Part shown: positions 1-5,782 of the stretch, in pieces
How positions within the stretch are numbered: position 1 is the first letter of the stretch
How the letters are laid out: each line of letters begins with the position of its first letter
DNA from: an uncultured Eubacteriales bacterium
GTDB lineage: Bacteria > Bacillota > Clostridia > Oscillospirales > CAG-272
Assembly: GCA_958414825.1 (NCBI GenBank)
Contig: CATYXQ010000078.1
Coordinates: 1 to 6,100, forward strand
Reading direction: 5' to 3'
DNA length: 6,100 nt
Translations under genes and position numbers: made by a program
The notes under the pieces: generated by a model
What the model saw: the letters and a program-made list of their open reading frames with translations, nothing else
What the model was told of the DNA's origin: nothing
Databases searched by the model: none

Positions 1-36
1 AATCAATGCGCACAAAAAACAACTCTTTTTTCTCAT
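1..36 (-). CDS. Start of a secreted protein (first 12 codons only), sharing its export leader with the GH43 enzyme
   Basis: The ATG at 36-34 opens a reading frame that runs off the left edge of the window. Its 12 visible residues, MRKKSCFLCALI, are identical to the first 12 of the GH43 enzyme that starts at 2623, and 34 of the 36 bases match. The residues form the positively charged n-region and the start of the hydrophobic core of a Sec signal peptide, so the product is probably exported. The start is supported by an AAAGGAG ribosome binding site 5 bases upstream and by a promoter further up. Because the leader is shared, the gene may encode a paralogue or another secreted carbohydrate-active protein of the same locus. 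That is inference, because nothing of the mature protein is visible. Confidence 0.8.
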   Translation of the reverse strand, partial: MRKKSCFLCALI

Positions 37-41
37 AAGTA

Positions 42-48
42 CTCCTTT
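42..48 (-). promoter_or_regulatory. Ribosome binding site of the left-edge gene
   Basis: Read on the minus strand this is AAAGGAG, followed by 5 bases and then ATG. It is a strong match to the anti-Shine-Dalgarno sequence at a usual distance. It fixes the start of the truncated gene at 36, which too little sequence would otherwise support. It bears no resemblance to the weaker GAGGG site in front of the GH43 gene, although the coding sequences that follow are almost identical. Confidence 0.75.
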
Positions 49-109
49 AAGTTTTCCTGCCCAATCTTTCCGAAATATCCGCCCGATACAATCGATTACT
101 TTATAAATT

Positions 110-138
110 ATCCTAACACATACGCTGAAAACATGCAA
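110..138 (-). promoter_or_regulatory. Probable sigma-A promoter of the left-edge gene
   Basis: On the minus strand TTGCAT (138-133) is followed after exactly 17 bases by TAGGAT (115-110). A TG one base before the -10 hexamer makes it an extended -10 site. Transcription would start near 103, giving a leader of about 65 bases before the ATG at 36. The promoter lies just downstream of a terminator hairpin (157-180), so the left-edge gene appears to be a separate unit and not a simple continuation of the binding protein-GH43 operon. No experimental support is available. Confidence 0.5.
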
Positions 139-156
139 TTTCAGTTCTAAATAAAC

Positions 157-180
157 AGGCGCTGTTATCATACAGCGCCT
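157..180 (-). terminator. Intrinsic terminator, probably ending the binding protein-GH43 unit
   Basis: AGGCGCTGT (157-165) and ACAGCGCCT (172-180) form a perfect 9-bp GC-rich stem with a 6-base loop. On the minus strand the stem is followed by GTTTATTT, a moderate U-tract. It lies about 210 bases beyond the GH43 stop codon and just ahead of the promoter of the next gene, the expected place for a terminator between two same-strand units. On the plus strand the stem is followed by only TTTG, so leftward termination fits better. Confidence 0.6.
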
Positions 181-189
181 TTGACCGTT

Positions 190-305
190 GAAAAACCAAA
201 GAACTCCGACGAGAGGAGCGCACACTCGCGTATTCACGCCCTCACCGCGGGATTGCACTCGCACATCCACAAGGCATTCAGGACAGCCCACGTCTGCTGC
301 GAAAA
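190..305. other. GC-rich intergenic block of unknown nature
   Basis: The stretch 201-300 has 62 G+C in 100 bases, against 30 in 301-400 and 35 in 61-160. The edges are sharp. It contains an imperfect direct repeat: CACTCGCGTATTCAC at 223-237 and CACTCGCACATCCAC at 256-270 match at 12 of 15 positions. There is also a CCGCGG palindrome at 245-250. Both strands have open frames here, but none has a convincing ribosome binding site or a recognisable product. The block could be a dispersed intergenic repeat, a structured RNA, or the remnant of an inserted or decayed gene. I cannot choose between these from the sequence alone. Confidence 0.4.
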
Positions 306-391
306 CAAAAGTTTTTTTATCGTTTTCTCTTTCGCTATTTTTACTGAATCAACAGACGGGACATTGCATAATCAACAGCACCTATTATTTT

Positions 392-2623
392 TTAAGGATT
401 TTCATCCTTTATAATATGCAACGCATCTTTTAAACCAATGTGTCCGTCGCCGTTTACATCATAGCGCGTATCATAACCGCCGCTGATAATCTTTTGACTA
501 AGCAAAGATGCATTTAATAAAGCCGAATCATTGTCTGCGGTTTGATGATTCGAAGGATACGGTTGCGGAGTCAGAGTCGGCCCGTACACATACAAAATAT
601 CCGGTCCTCCGTTTTCATCCGGAACAAATTTTACGCGGTCAATACAAGTATAACGAGGCTCAATCAAACTCGTGCTACAGTGCTTATGATATACCATGAA
701 AAGTTCACTGCCATCCGGAGAGGGGACCAAAATGCCGTCGCCGACGCCGTTTACCGCAGAATTATACGTCAAAATATCATTGTATTCATATTTCGTATAG
801 GGTCCAAGGACATTTTCGGACACTGCATATCCCTCGCCGTAATGTCCTTTATAATGGCCAGTCGCATAAATCATATAGTACAGTCCGTTATGCTTGCGAA
901 TCACACCGCCCTCGCTGATTAAACCGTATCCGTCCGTTTCATAGATATCCGTCGGGGAGATCAACAATGTCAGCGTACCGGGTTTCGGCGTAATGATGCC
1001 GTTTGACACCGCAACTTCCTCTATCCAAATGAAGTTGCCGCCGCCAAACCGAACATAGGTCAAATATATTTTCCCATCGTCATCTATAAACGGATGACCG
1101 CCGATCTCGCTGACGTCGTGCAGCGGCACACCGGGCGTCGCCGGTTCAAATGGGCCATACGGAGACGACGCCACAGCATAGTAAAGCCGTTCCTTACCGT
1201 CTGAATTTTTGGCAGCATACAGCAAATAAAACAAACCGTCGTGATAGAATACATTCGGACTCATATACCCTCTGGTGTTATACTCTGCTTTATGCGTAAA
1301 AACAACATTTTTAGAAGTCCAGTTGACCAGATCCGTCGAAGTATGTACGCGAAAAACATTATTCCCATCCGATATACGGTTGTACAAATAATACACGCCG
1401 TCATAATAAAGCACATCCGGATCCGCACCGACAATGACAGAATTTGTATAGGTTTCCCCGACATATGCCTGCGGTTCGGAAAGCGTCAAAGCGGATACGC
1501 TTCCGCCGTCCAGCCAAATCCCGAATTTACCCGCGCAATAGGCTGCAAGCCGCATGTCAAACTTCGGAAAAGGATCGCTGTCATTGAAATTATCTTCAAA
1601 ATATAACTTGGCGATCTTATCAAGCAGTTCGATACGCACAGTCCGAGCGCCGTCTCGAATCGGTACATTTTTTGCCCCCATGCATTTGAACTTTCCGTTA
1701 ATCACCTGATAAAGATATACGCGCTCCTCTTCCCGGTTGATCTCAAAAACAAAATAGTTTCGCGTGTCAGTTGCACCAAACACAAAGCGCGTTGTGCCGA
1801 CAGCTTCGAGCTTGCATTCCACCGCAAAATCTTCCGAAAAAGCATCCGCGCTGAGCAAAGTGCCGGCGCCGCGCACCTCGGTGTCAAGAATCTCCAAATT
1901 TCCGCCGTACTGAACATTCATGCCCGCAAAACTCGCAGCTTGACTGAGTTCAGGCAGAACGTCATCCTCTAAAATCGTCACGCGGAAATTGTCAAAAGTA
2001 CCGGCGTCATTATAAAATTTGCGGAGTCCGATCTGATTTCCAACCGTTGTGTAAACATCTTTAGCGGAAGAACCAATATCATAGGTCATGCCAAAATACT
2101 GCACCGTACCGTCCAAAGACGTTACAAGATACGTCAATTCTTTTCCGCGAACCGTTACGGAGAGATGCAAATCCATTCCGCGCTGCATAGACGCAAGTCC
2201 TACCGTGATATTACCGCCCCATGCTCCGATAGCATTATAACATCCCATAACCGCTTTTTGCGCATCCGCGCTGATGAAAAAATCATAACCGAAAAACTCT
2301 GCCGGCTGACCGGATGTTTCGCCGATTCCTCCGATTAAAATGCCGCCTGTGGAGGTATGACCGAGAAAATCCACTTCTACACGAAAATTCTTGCCCGTAT
2401 ACTCGTTCGGAAGCGTATATGTAAGGAAAGCCGAACCGGCGCCGGAATCGGTCGTCAGACTGCCGTTTTGAATCGTCCAATTTCCTTTTGCAGTAAAATC
2501 GGCAAGAGACGCCGCGTTTGAAAAATCATTAAAATACATTTCAGTCTCCTTTGCCTGCACGCTGACTGCCAGTACAACAAATAAAACAATCAGCGCGCAC
2601 AAAAAACAACTCTTTTTTCTCAT
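392..2623 (-). CDS. Secreted multidomain glycoside hydrolase family 43 protein with a C-terminal dockerin-like loop
   Basis: This 743-residue protein starts with a Sec signal peptide (residues 1-24, cleavage likely after VQA). Residues about 27-217 and 222-385 look like two concanavalin A-type beta-sandwich modules resembling DUF1080/LamG domains, probably binding carbohydrate. Residues about 390-685 are a GH43 propeller, the family of beta-xylosidases, arabinofuranosidases and related exo-enzymes. In it, ADPDV supplies the general base D401 and SEGG supplies the general acid E571. The third residue, the pKa-modulating Asp of the (I/F)D-x5-D-x-DGK region, appears to be Gly508 in EIGGHPFIDDDGK. 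The C-terminus (about 700-743) has a helix and one complete calcium loop, DVNGDGHIGLKD, resembling half a dockerin. It begins 15 bases after the binding-protein gene, behind a modest GAGGG site, and is probably co-transcribed with it. The GH43 call is firm. The substrate is unknown and full activity is uncertain. Confidence 0.9.
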   Translation of the reverse strand: MRKKSCFLCALIVLFVVLAVSVQAKETEMYFNDFSNAASLADFTAKGNWTIQNGSLTTDSGAGSAFLTYTLPNEYTGKNFRVEVDFLGHTSTGGILIGGIGETSGQPAEFFGYDFFISADAQKAVMGCYNAIGAWGGNITVGLASMQRGMDLHLSVTVRGKELTYLVTSLDGTVQYFGMTYDIGSSAKDVYTTVGNQIGLRKFYNDAGTFDNFRVTILEDDVLPELSQAASFAGMNVQYGGNLEILDTEVRGAGTLLSADAFSEDFAVECKLEAVGTTRFVFGATDTRNYFVFEINREEERVYLYQVINGKFKCMGAKNVPIRDGARTVRIELLDKIAKLYFEDNFNDSDPFPKFDMRLAAYCAGKFGIWLDGGSVSALTLSEPQAYVGETYTNSVIVGADPDVLYYDGVYYLYNRISDGNNVFRVHTSTDLVNWTSKNVVFTHKAEYNTRGYMSPNVFYHDGLFYLLYAAKNSDGKERLYYAVASSPYGPFEPATPGVPLHDVSEIGGHPFIDDDGKIYLTYVRFGGGNFIWIEEVAVSNGIITPKPGTLTLLISPTDIYETDGYGLISEGGVIRKHNGLYYMIYATGHYKGHYGEGYAVSENVLGPYTKYEYNDILTYNSAVNGVGDGILVPSPDGSELFMVYHKHCSTSLIEPRYTCIDRVKFVPDENGGPDILYVYGPTLTPQPYPSNHQTADNDSALLNASLLSQKIISGGYDTRYDVNGDGHIGLKDALHIIKDENP

Positions 2624-2638
2624 CTGATTTTTTCCCTC

Positions 2639-4123
2639 TTATTGCTTCACCCAATCCGAAACTGCCACCTGGTAGAACTGATTGATGACATCGAGAAGCC
2701 CCTGCGCAGAGTTCTTATAGGTGTCATACATTGACGTAAAGTTTGTATTGTAAGCGCGTACCATATAAATAAGCTGCTTGTTATACGGACCGATCTGATA
2801 ATAATATCCGATATCAAATACCAGGGAGTCAAAGATAATATCCAGCATATCCGAGGACTCTTCATCACGCGTACTCTGGCCAATCAGGTTTATATCATAA
2901 TAAGCAGGCGTAACAATCTGCTTCCCATAATATGCCAGCGCCTCGGTCACCACGCCAGTGCGATCCACATCATTCTGAATCAAAGGCACACAGATAAACT
3001 GAGAATTAAACGGCGCCACTGTCGTGTAGTATGAATCCTGTGCCTCATTCAACTTCGGATAAGGCAAAATGCCAAAGTCGCTCTCCATTTCACGGAATTG
3101 CGGAATAATTCCCATCCAAGTCGTCCAGAACAAGCCGTGATCACCCGCCCACAGCATCTGCTCATCATATCCGCTGATTCTTTGATAGGTTAACGCATAT
3201 TGCGTATCGTAAGCATTTGAAAAATATTTTTCCAGCGCTGAAATCGTCGTCTCGTTGTATAGCGTAAGTTCAATCGTACCGTCATCGGCAATGGTACAGC
3301 ACTGCTGACCGGCTGCATTCACGATACCAACAACCGAATCGTCCCAAACCAGCAAACCGAAACGATCGTTTTGATTCATTACGCCGTCCTGGTTCAAATC
3401 CTCGGTCACTGTTTTGCACAGTTCCGCAAATTTATCCAGCGTCCATTTGTTATCATACACCAACTGATAAGGATCCTCCAGTTCATACGCAGTACAAAGC
3501 TCCTTATTGAACATAATGACAAACGCGGCATTATTATCGGAAACCGTAATTTCACCGGTAGTGAAGAACAAAACGTCGTTTACAGAAAGGCTCTCGTTAG
3601 CCTTTTGATCCCACCAGCTTTTGGTCAAATCAATTCCGGGCATCGAATTCATATCATATAAAAAACCGCTATAGGCCAAAACACTCACATCATAGCCAGC
3701 AATCAAGGCAAGGTCAAAATTGCAGTCGCCCGCATTGACGTCGGTGCTGATCTGCATAAAGCCCGGACCGCCGCCGCTGGAATATGCTTTTTTCGTTGTC
3801 TGTATTATATCTACATTATAGTTTTGCTCCACAAGCGCTTTCCGCTTATACTGCGCATTGTCCAGCGCCAGTGAAGATTCCTCATCAAATTTAAAATCTT
3901 CCCATGCTACACTGCCGGCAGACAAAATATTAAAGGTCTCGCCGCCATAATCCATCGTTTCCGGCACCCCCAGTTTCTCCTCCTGCGGTGCGCTCATATC
4001 CGATAAATCGCTGCTGACATCGGAAACACTCCCGGAATTATCGGAAATTTTCTCTTCTTTGCACCCTGTAAAAAGCAACATGCAAAGCAGTATCATAAAA
4101 ACAAAATACTGACAACGCTTCAT
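2639..4123 (-). CDS. Solute-binding lipoprotein, probably a carbohydrate ABC transporter receptor (family 1 type)
   Basis: The 494-residue product starts with a lipoprotein signal peptide ending in the lipobox FTGC, so Cys21 should be lipidated and the protein anchored on the outer face of the membrane. A Ser/Asp/Glu-rich linker (about 22-55) follows. The remainder has the composition and length of large extracellular solute-binding proteins of sugar ABC importers in clostridia, including aromatic-rich segments such as KSWWDQ (about 168-173) and a TTGEITVSDN stretch. Residues 242-253 form an EF-hand-like calcium loop, DLNQDGVMNQND. The start is supported by a GGAGG site 7-8 bases before the ATG. 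The GH43 gene follows after 15 bases, so the ligand is probably an oligosaccharide released by that enzyme. No permease or ATPase gene lies next to it here. The lipoprotein call is firm; the sugar specificity is inferred. Confidence 0.85.
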   Translation of the reverse strand: MKRCQYFVFMILLCMLLFTGCKEEKISDNSGSVSDVSSDLSDMSAPQEEKLGVPETMDYGGETFNILSAGSVAWEDFKFDEESSLALDNAQYKRKALVEQNYNVDIIQTTKKAYSSGGGPGFMQISTDVNAGDCNFDLALIAGYDVSVLAYSGFLYDMNSMPGIDLTKSWWDQKANESLSVNDVLFFTTGEITVSDNNAAFVIMFNKELCTAYELEDPYQLVYDNKWTLDKFAELCKTVTEDLNQDGVMNQNDRFGLLVWDDSVVGIVNAAGQQCCTIADDGTIELTLYNETTISALEKYFSNAYDTQYALTYQRISGYDEQMLWAGDHGLFWTTWMGIIPQFREMESDFGILPYPKLNEAQDSYYTTVAPFNSQFICVPLIQNDVDRTGVVTEALAYYGKQIVTPAYYDINLIGQSTRDEESSDMLDIIFDSLVFDIGYYYQIGPYNKQLIYMVRAYNTNFTSMYDTYKNSAQGLLDVINQFYQVAVSDWVKQ

Positions 4124-4152
4124 CTTTTTTCCTCCAAATTCAAATAGATTCT

Positions 4153-4188
4153 ATTATAATCATAACGCATTTATAAAGAACCAATCAA
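4153..4188 (-). promoter_or_regulatory. Candidate promoter of the binding protein-GH43 unit
   Basis: On the minus strand TTGATT (4188-4183) is followed after 18 bases by TATGAT (4164-4159). A second, perfect -10 hexamer TATAAT overlaps just downstream (4158-4153), but its best -35 (TTGGTT, 4184-4179) is 20 bases away. Either would place the transcription start about 20-30 bases before the ATG at 4123, close to the GGAGG site. The whole spacer is AT-rich, so chance matches are easy. The position, immediately before the first gene of the unit, is the main support. Confidence 0.4.
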
Positions 4189-4207
4189 TACATAAAAAAC
4201 ATCAATT

Positions 4208-4260
4208 TGTGCAAAATGGTATATTTTGATAAAAATATGCACACCATCTTTTAATATGCA
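4208..4260. promoter_or_regulatory. Operator-like inverted and direct repeats upstream of the sugar-use promoter
   Basis: TGTGC (4208-4212) is complementary to GCACA (4239-4243). Inside it, ATATTTT (4221-4227) pairs with AAAATAT (4232-4238) around a GATA loop. In addition AATATGCA occurs twice in the same orientation, at 4234-4241 and 4253-4260, 19 bases apart. The elements lie about 20-70 bases upstream of the candidate -35 box, where an activator such as an AraC-type sugar regulator could bind on one face of the helix. No regulator gene is in the window, and AT-rich spacers produce such patterns by chance, so this is a suggestion only. Confidence 0.3.
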
Positions 4261-4304
4261 ACAAATAATAATGTAAATCAAGGTATAGTATGGCAAAGCG
4301 CCGT

Positions 4305-4616
4305 TTAAAACATCGTTTTCATTTTATAACGGTCAAGATCTACCATGCCATTGACGACTTCTATGCCCTCTGCCTCAAGCATTGCAGCCTGCACGCCTTC
4401 GCCCCCGAATACAAACGCTTGTGAAAGCTTTCCTTTTGAATTGATTACACGATGGCAGGGAACATCGCCGAAATAAGGATTCTGATGCAATGCGTTGCCT
4501 ACCACACGACACATACGCGGATTCCCGGCCATCGCAGCAATCTGCGCATAGGTCGCAACTTGACCGCGCGGAATTTTACGAACAGCATCGTATATTTTTT
4601 CATACAATAAACTCAT
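4305..4616 (-). CDS. MGMT-family protein: single-domain O6-alkylguanine alkyltransferase-like, reactive Cys kept
   Basis: The 103-residue product is essentially only the DNA-binding/active-site domain of O6-methylguanine-DNA methyltransferases; the N-terminal domain of Ada-C/Ogt is absent. It shows the family's TYAQIA (Tyr23, base-flipping position), RVVGNAL (Arg37, the arginine finger) and the active-site PCHRV with Cys54 and His55, with Glu83 in EAEG as the third catalytic member. Alkyltransferase-like (ATL) proteins such as E. coli YbaZ are similar in size but have Trp in place of the Cys. This protein therefore looks chemically able to accept an alkyl group, although its activity cannot be known from sequence. 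Its ATG overlaps the stop codon of the EamA transporter gene (ATGA at 4616-4613), so it is probably translated by coupling. No convincing terminator follows it. Confidence 0.9.
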   Translation of the reverse strand: MSLLYEKIYDAVRKIPRGQVATYAQIAAMAGNPRMCRVVGNALHQNPYFGDVPCHRVINSKGKLSQAFVFGGEGVQAAMLEAEGIEVVNGMVDLDRYKMKTMF

Positions 4617-5476
4617 TGTTTAAATACCATCAAAAGCGTTCCGGCCGTAATCGCAGCAAGGCCGCCCCATCCCTTTCCCGATATTTTTTCTTTGAAAATG
4701 ATCCATGAAAGCAGTACCGTAAAGACCACGCTGAGTTTGTCAATAGACGCAACTATGCTGACAGTTCCCGATTTTAGCGCGCTGTAATAGCAAAGCCAGG
4801 ATGCGCCGGTCGCAATGCCGGAAAGACAAATAAATATCAGTTCACGTCCCGGTATCCTCAAAAGCGATTTTCCTTTTCCGCGTGCAAATACCACTGCAAA
4901 GGCTGCAGCCAAAACAACCGTTGTACGGATTGCCGTTCCCAAGTTGGGATCTATATCTTCAATTCCGATTTTAGCAAGAATAGAAGTCAAAGCCGCAAAC
5001 ACGGCGGACAAAAATGCGTATAGTATTGACTTTTTGCTTCCAGATGCTGAACTTCCGCGTTGCCACGTCATCAGCAAAATCCCCACCGCGATTAAAGCAG
5101 TTCCAATCAGCTTTTCTGCTAACTGATCGGTTTCGCCCAGAAGCAGAATGGACATCAAAATAGTCAGAACTGTGCTGGATTTATCAATGGGTACCACCCT
5201 GCTGACATCCCCAAGCTGAAGCGCGCGGAAATAACAAAGCCAGGATGCACCGGTAGCCAAACCGGATAAAATCAAAAATATCAGCGTTTTGACCGACATC
5301 ATCATGATTTGATTTTGCGCATCCACAATCCATACCATCAGCCATGAAAAAAAGAGAACGACAATCGTGCGCACTGCGGTAGCAATATCAGAATCCGTCC
5401 TGCGAATTCCGCATTTTGCTAATATGGACGTCAAAGCCGCAAAAACAGCAGAGCAAAAAGCCAAAATAATCCACAT
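4613..5476 (-). CDS. EamA/DMT-superfamily membrane transporter
   Basis: The 287-residue protein has ten predicted membrane helices in two EamA repeats, the standard plan and length for drug/metabolite exporters of this superfamily. The halves are unusually alike. SAVFAALTSILAK occurs at residues 9-21 and 157-169, and ATGASWLCY at 74-82 and 222-230, both with an offset of exactly 148 residues. The conserved PIDKSS/SIDKLS segments near residues 96-101 and 244-249 also match. The start at 5476 fits the family's N-terminus directly at helix 1 and has AGGAGG 10 bases upstream. Members export amino acids, nucleobases or other metabolites; the substrate cannot be told here. The gene is first in a unit with the MGMT-like gene, with which it overlaps by four bases. 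Confidence 0.9.
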   Translation of the reverse strand: MWIILAFCSAVFAALTSILAKCGIRRTDSDIATAVRTIVVLFFSWLMVWIVDAQNQIMMMSVKTLIFLILSGLATGASWLCYFRALQLGDVSRVVPIDKSSTVLTILMSILLLGETDQLAEKLIGTALIAVGILLMTWQRGSSASGSKKSILYAFLSAVFAALTSILAKIGIEDIDPNLGTAIRTTVVLAAAFAVVFARGKGKSLLRIPGRELIFICLSGIATGASWLCYYSALKSGTVSIVASIDKLSVVFTVLLSWIIFKEKISGKGWGGLAAITAGTLLMVFKQ

Positions 5477-5497
5477 AGTATGATCGCCTCCTGCATT

Positions 5498-5526
5498 ATT
5501 TTAGCACATTGGCATTATTTGTACAA
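5498..5526 (-). promoter_or_regulatory. Probable promoter of the EamA-MGMT unit
   Basis: On the minus strand TTGTAC (5526-5521) is followed after exactly 17 bases by TAAAAT (5503-5498), with a TG one base before the -10 box (extended -10). Spacing and hexamers are good. The oddity is that the predicted transcription start, near 5491, falls within the AGGAGG ribosome binding site (5492-5487), so the mRNA would begin almost at its Shine-Dalgarno sequence with about 15 leader bases. Either the start lies a few bases earlier, or another promoter is used. Confidence 0.5.
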
Positions 5527-5592
5527 GCATTCAGATAAATTTTACATCTATTGCCTCAGATTATCTCTATATAAATATCAAACGAATAAAAA

Positions 5593-5625
5593 TAAAGCAG
5601 GAATCAAAAACAAATTCCTGCTTTA
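5593..5625 (-). terminator. Distal intrinsic terminator of the rRNA operon
   Basis: TAAAGCAGGAAT (5593-5604) and ATTCCTGCTTTA (5614-5625) form a perfect 12-bp stem around a 9-base loop. On the minus strand the stem is followed by TTTTTATT, a good U-tract. It sits between the 23S rRNA gene and the EamA promoter, and is the second of two terminators in a row, which is common behind highly transcribed rRNA operons. Confidence 0.8.
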
Positions 5626-5649
5626 AATGTATGATGAAAAACAAAAAAC

Positions 5650-5678
5650 GGAACGCACAAAAGGGAAGAGAGCGTTCC
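5650..5678 (-). terminator. Proximal intrinsic terminator of the rRNA operon
   Basis: GGAACGC (5650-5656) pairs with GCGTTCC (5672-5678) in a 7-bp GC-rich stem with a 15-base loop. On the minus strand it is followed by GTTTTTTGTTTTT, a long U-rich run. The loop is large, but the tail is strong. It lies about 100 bases beyond the 23S end and about 25 bases before the second terminator. Confidence 0.65.
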
Positions 5679-5756
5679 AAAGTGGGGGAAAGATATGAGG
5701 AAAGAACAAAGGAAACCGAACAAATAGGAAGCGAAGCGAAAAACGAAGCTAAACAG

Positions 5757-5774
5757 CTTGGAACTGAAAAATAC

Positions 5775-5782
<8 letters not shown>
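5757..5782 (-). other. Hairpin at the 3' boundary of 23S rRNA
   Basis: On the minus strand CTTGAACTG, a TATTTTT loop and CAGTTCCAAG form a stem of 9 base pairs with one bulged base. It overlaps the expected 3' end of 23S rRNA. The mature 3' end normally pairs with the 5' end of the 23S, so this local hairpin could act in processing or be an alternative pairing. The U-run lies in the loop, not after the stem, so it is not a typical terminator. Confidence 0.4.

Noticed and set aside
394..409. Perfect AAGGAT/ATCCTT hairpin at the end of the GH43 gene, with a GAAA tetraloop on the transcript
   Set aside because: On the minus strand it is followed by an A-run and not by U, so it cannot be an intrinsic terminator for the gene. 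It overlaps the stop codon and may be chance in AT-rich coding sequence.
181..433. Two overlapping plus-strand open frames of 77 and 81 codons
   Set aside because: They begin without a usable ribosome binding site, run antisense to the GH43 stop region, and their composition follows the GC-rich block and the AT-rich flank, not protein coding. Kept only as part of the unexplained block.
542..922. Plus-strand 126-codon open frame, and similar frames inside the GH43, binding-protein and transporter genes
   Set aside because: All lie antisense or out of frame within genes whose products are clearly recognised, lack ribosome binding sites and resemble no known protein.
4159..4182. Possible CcpA (cre) catabolite site around the CG in TGCGTTAT
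   Set aside because: Three mismatches at conserved positions of the TGNAANCGNTNNCA consensus; too weak for a call.
4291..4304. Possible terminator just after the MGMT-like gene
   Set aside because: Only a 3-bp GGC/GCC stem can form and no U-tract follows, so read-through into the sugar-use unit cannot be excluded, but no terminator is called.
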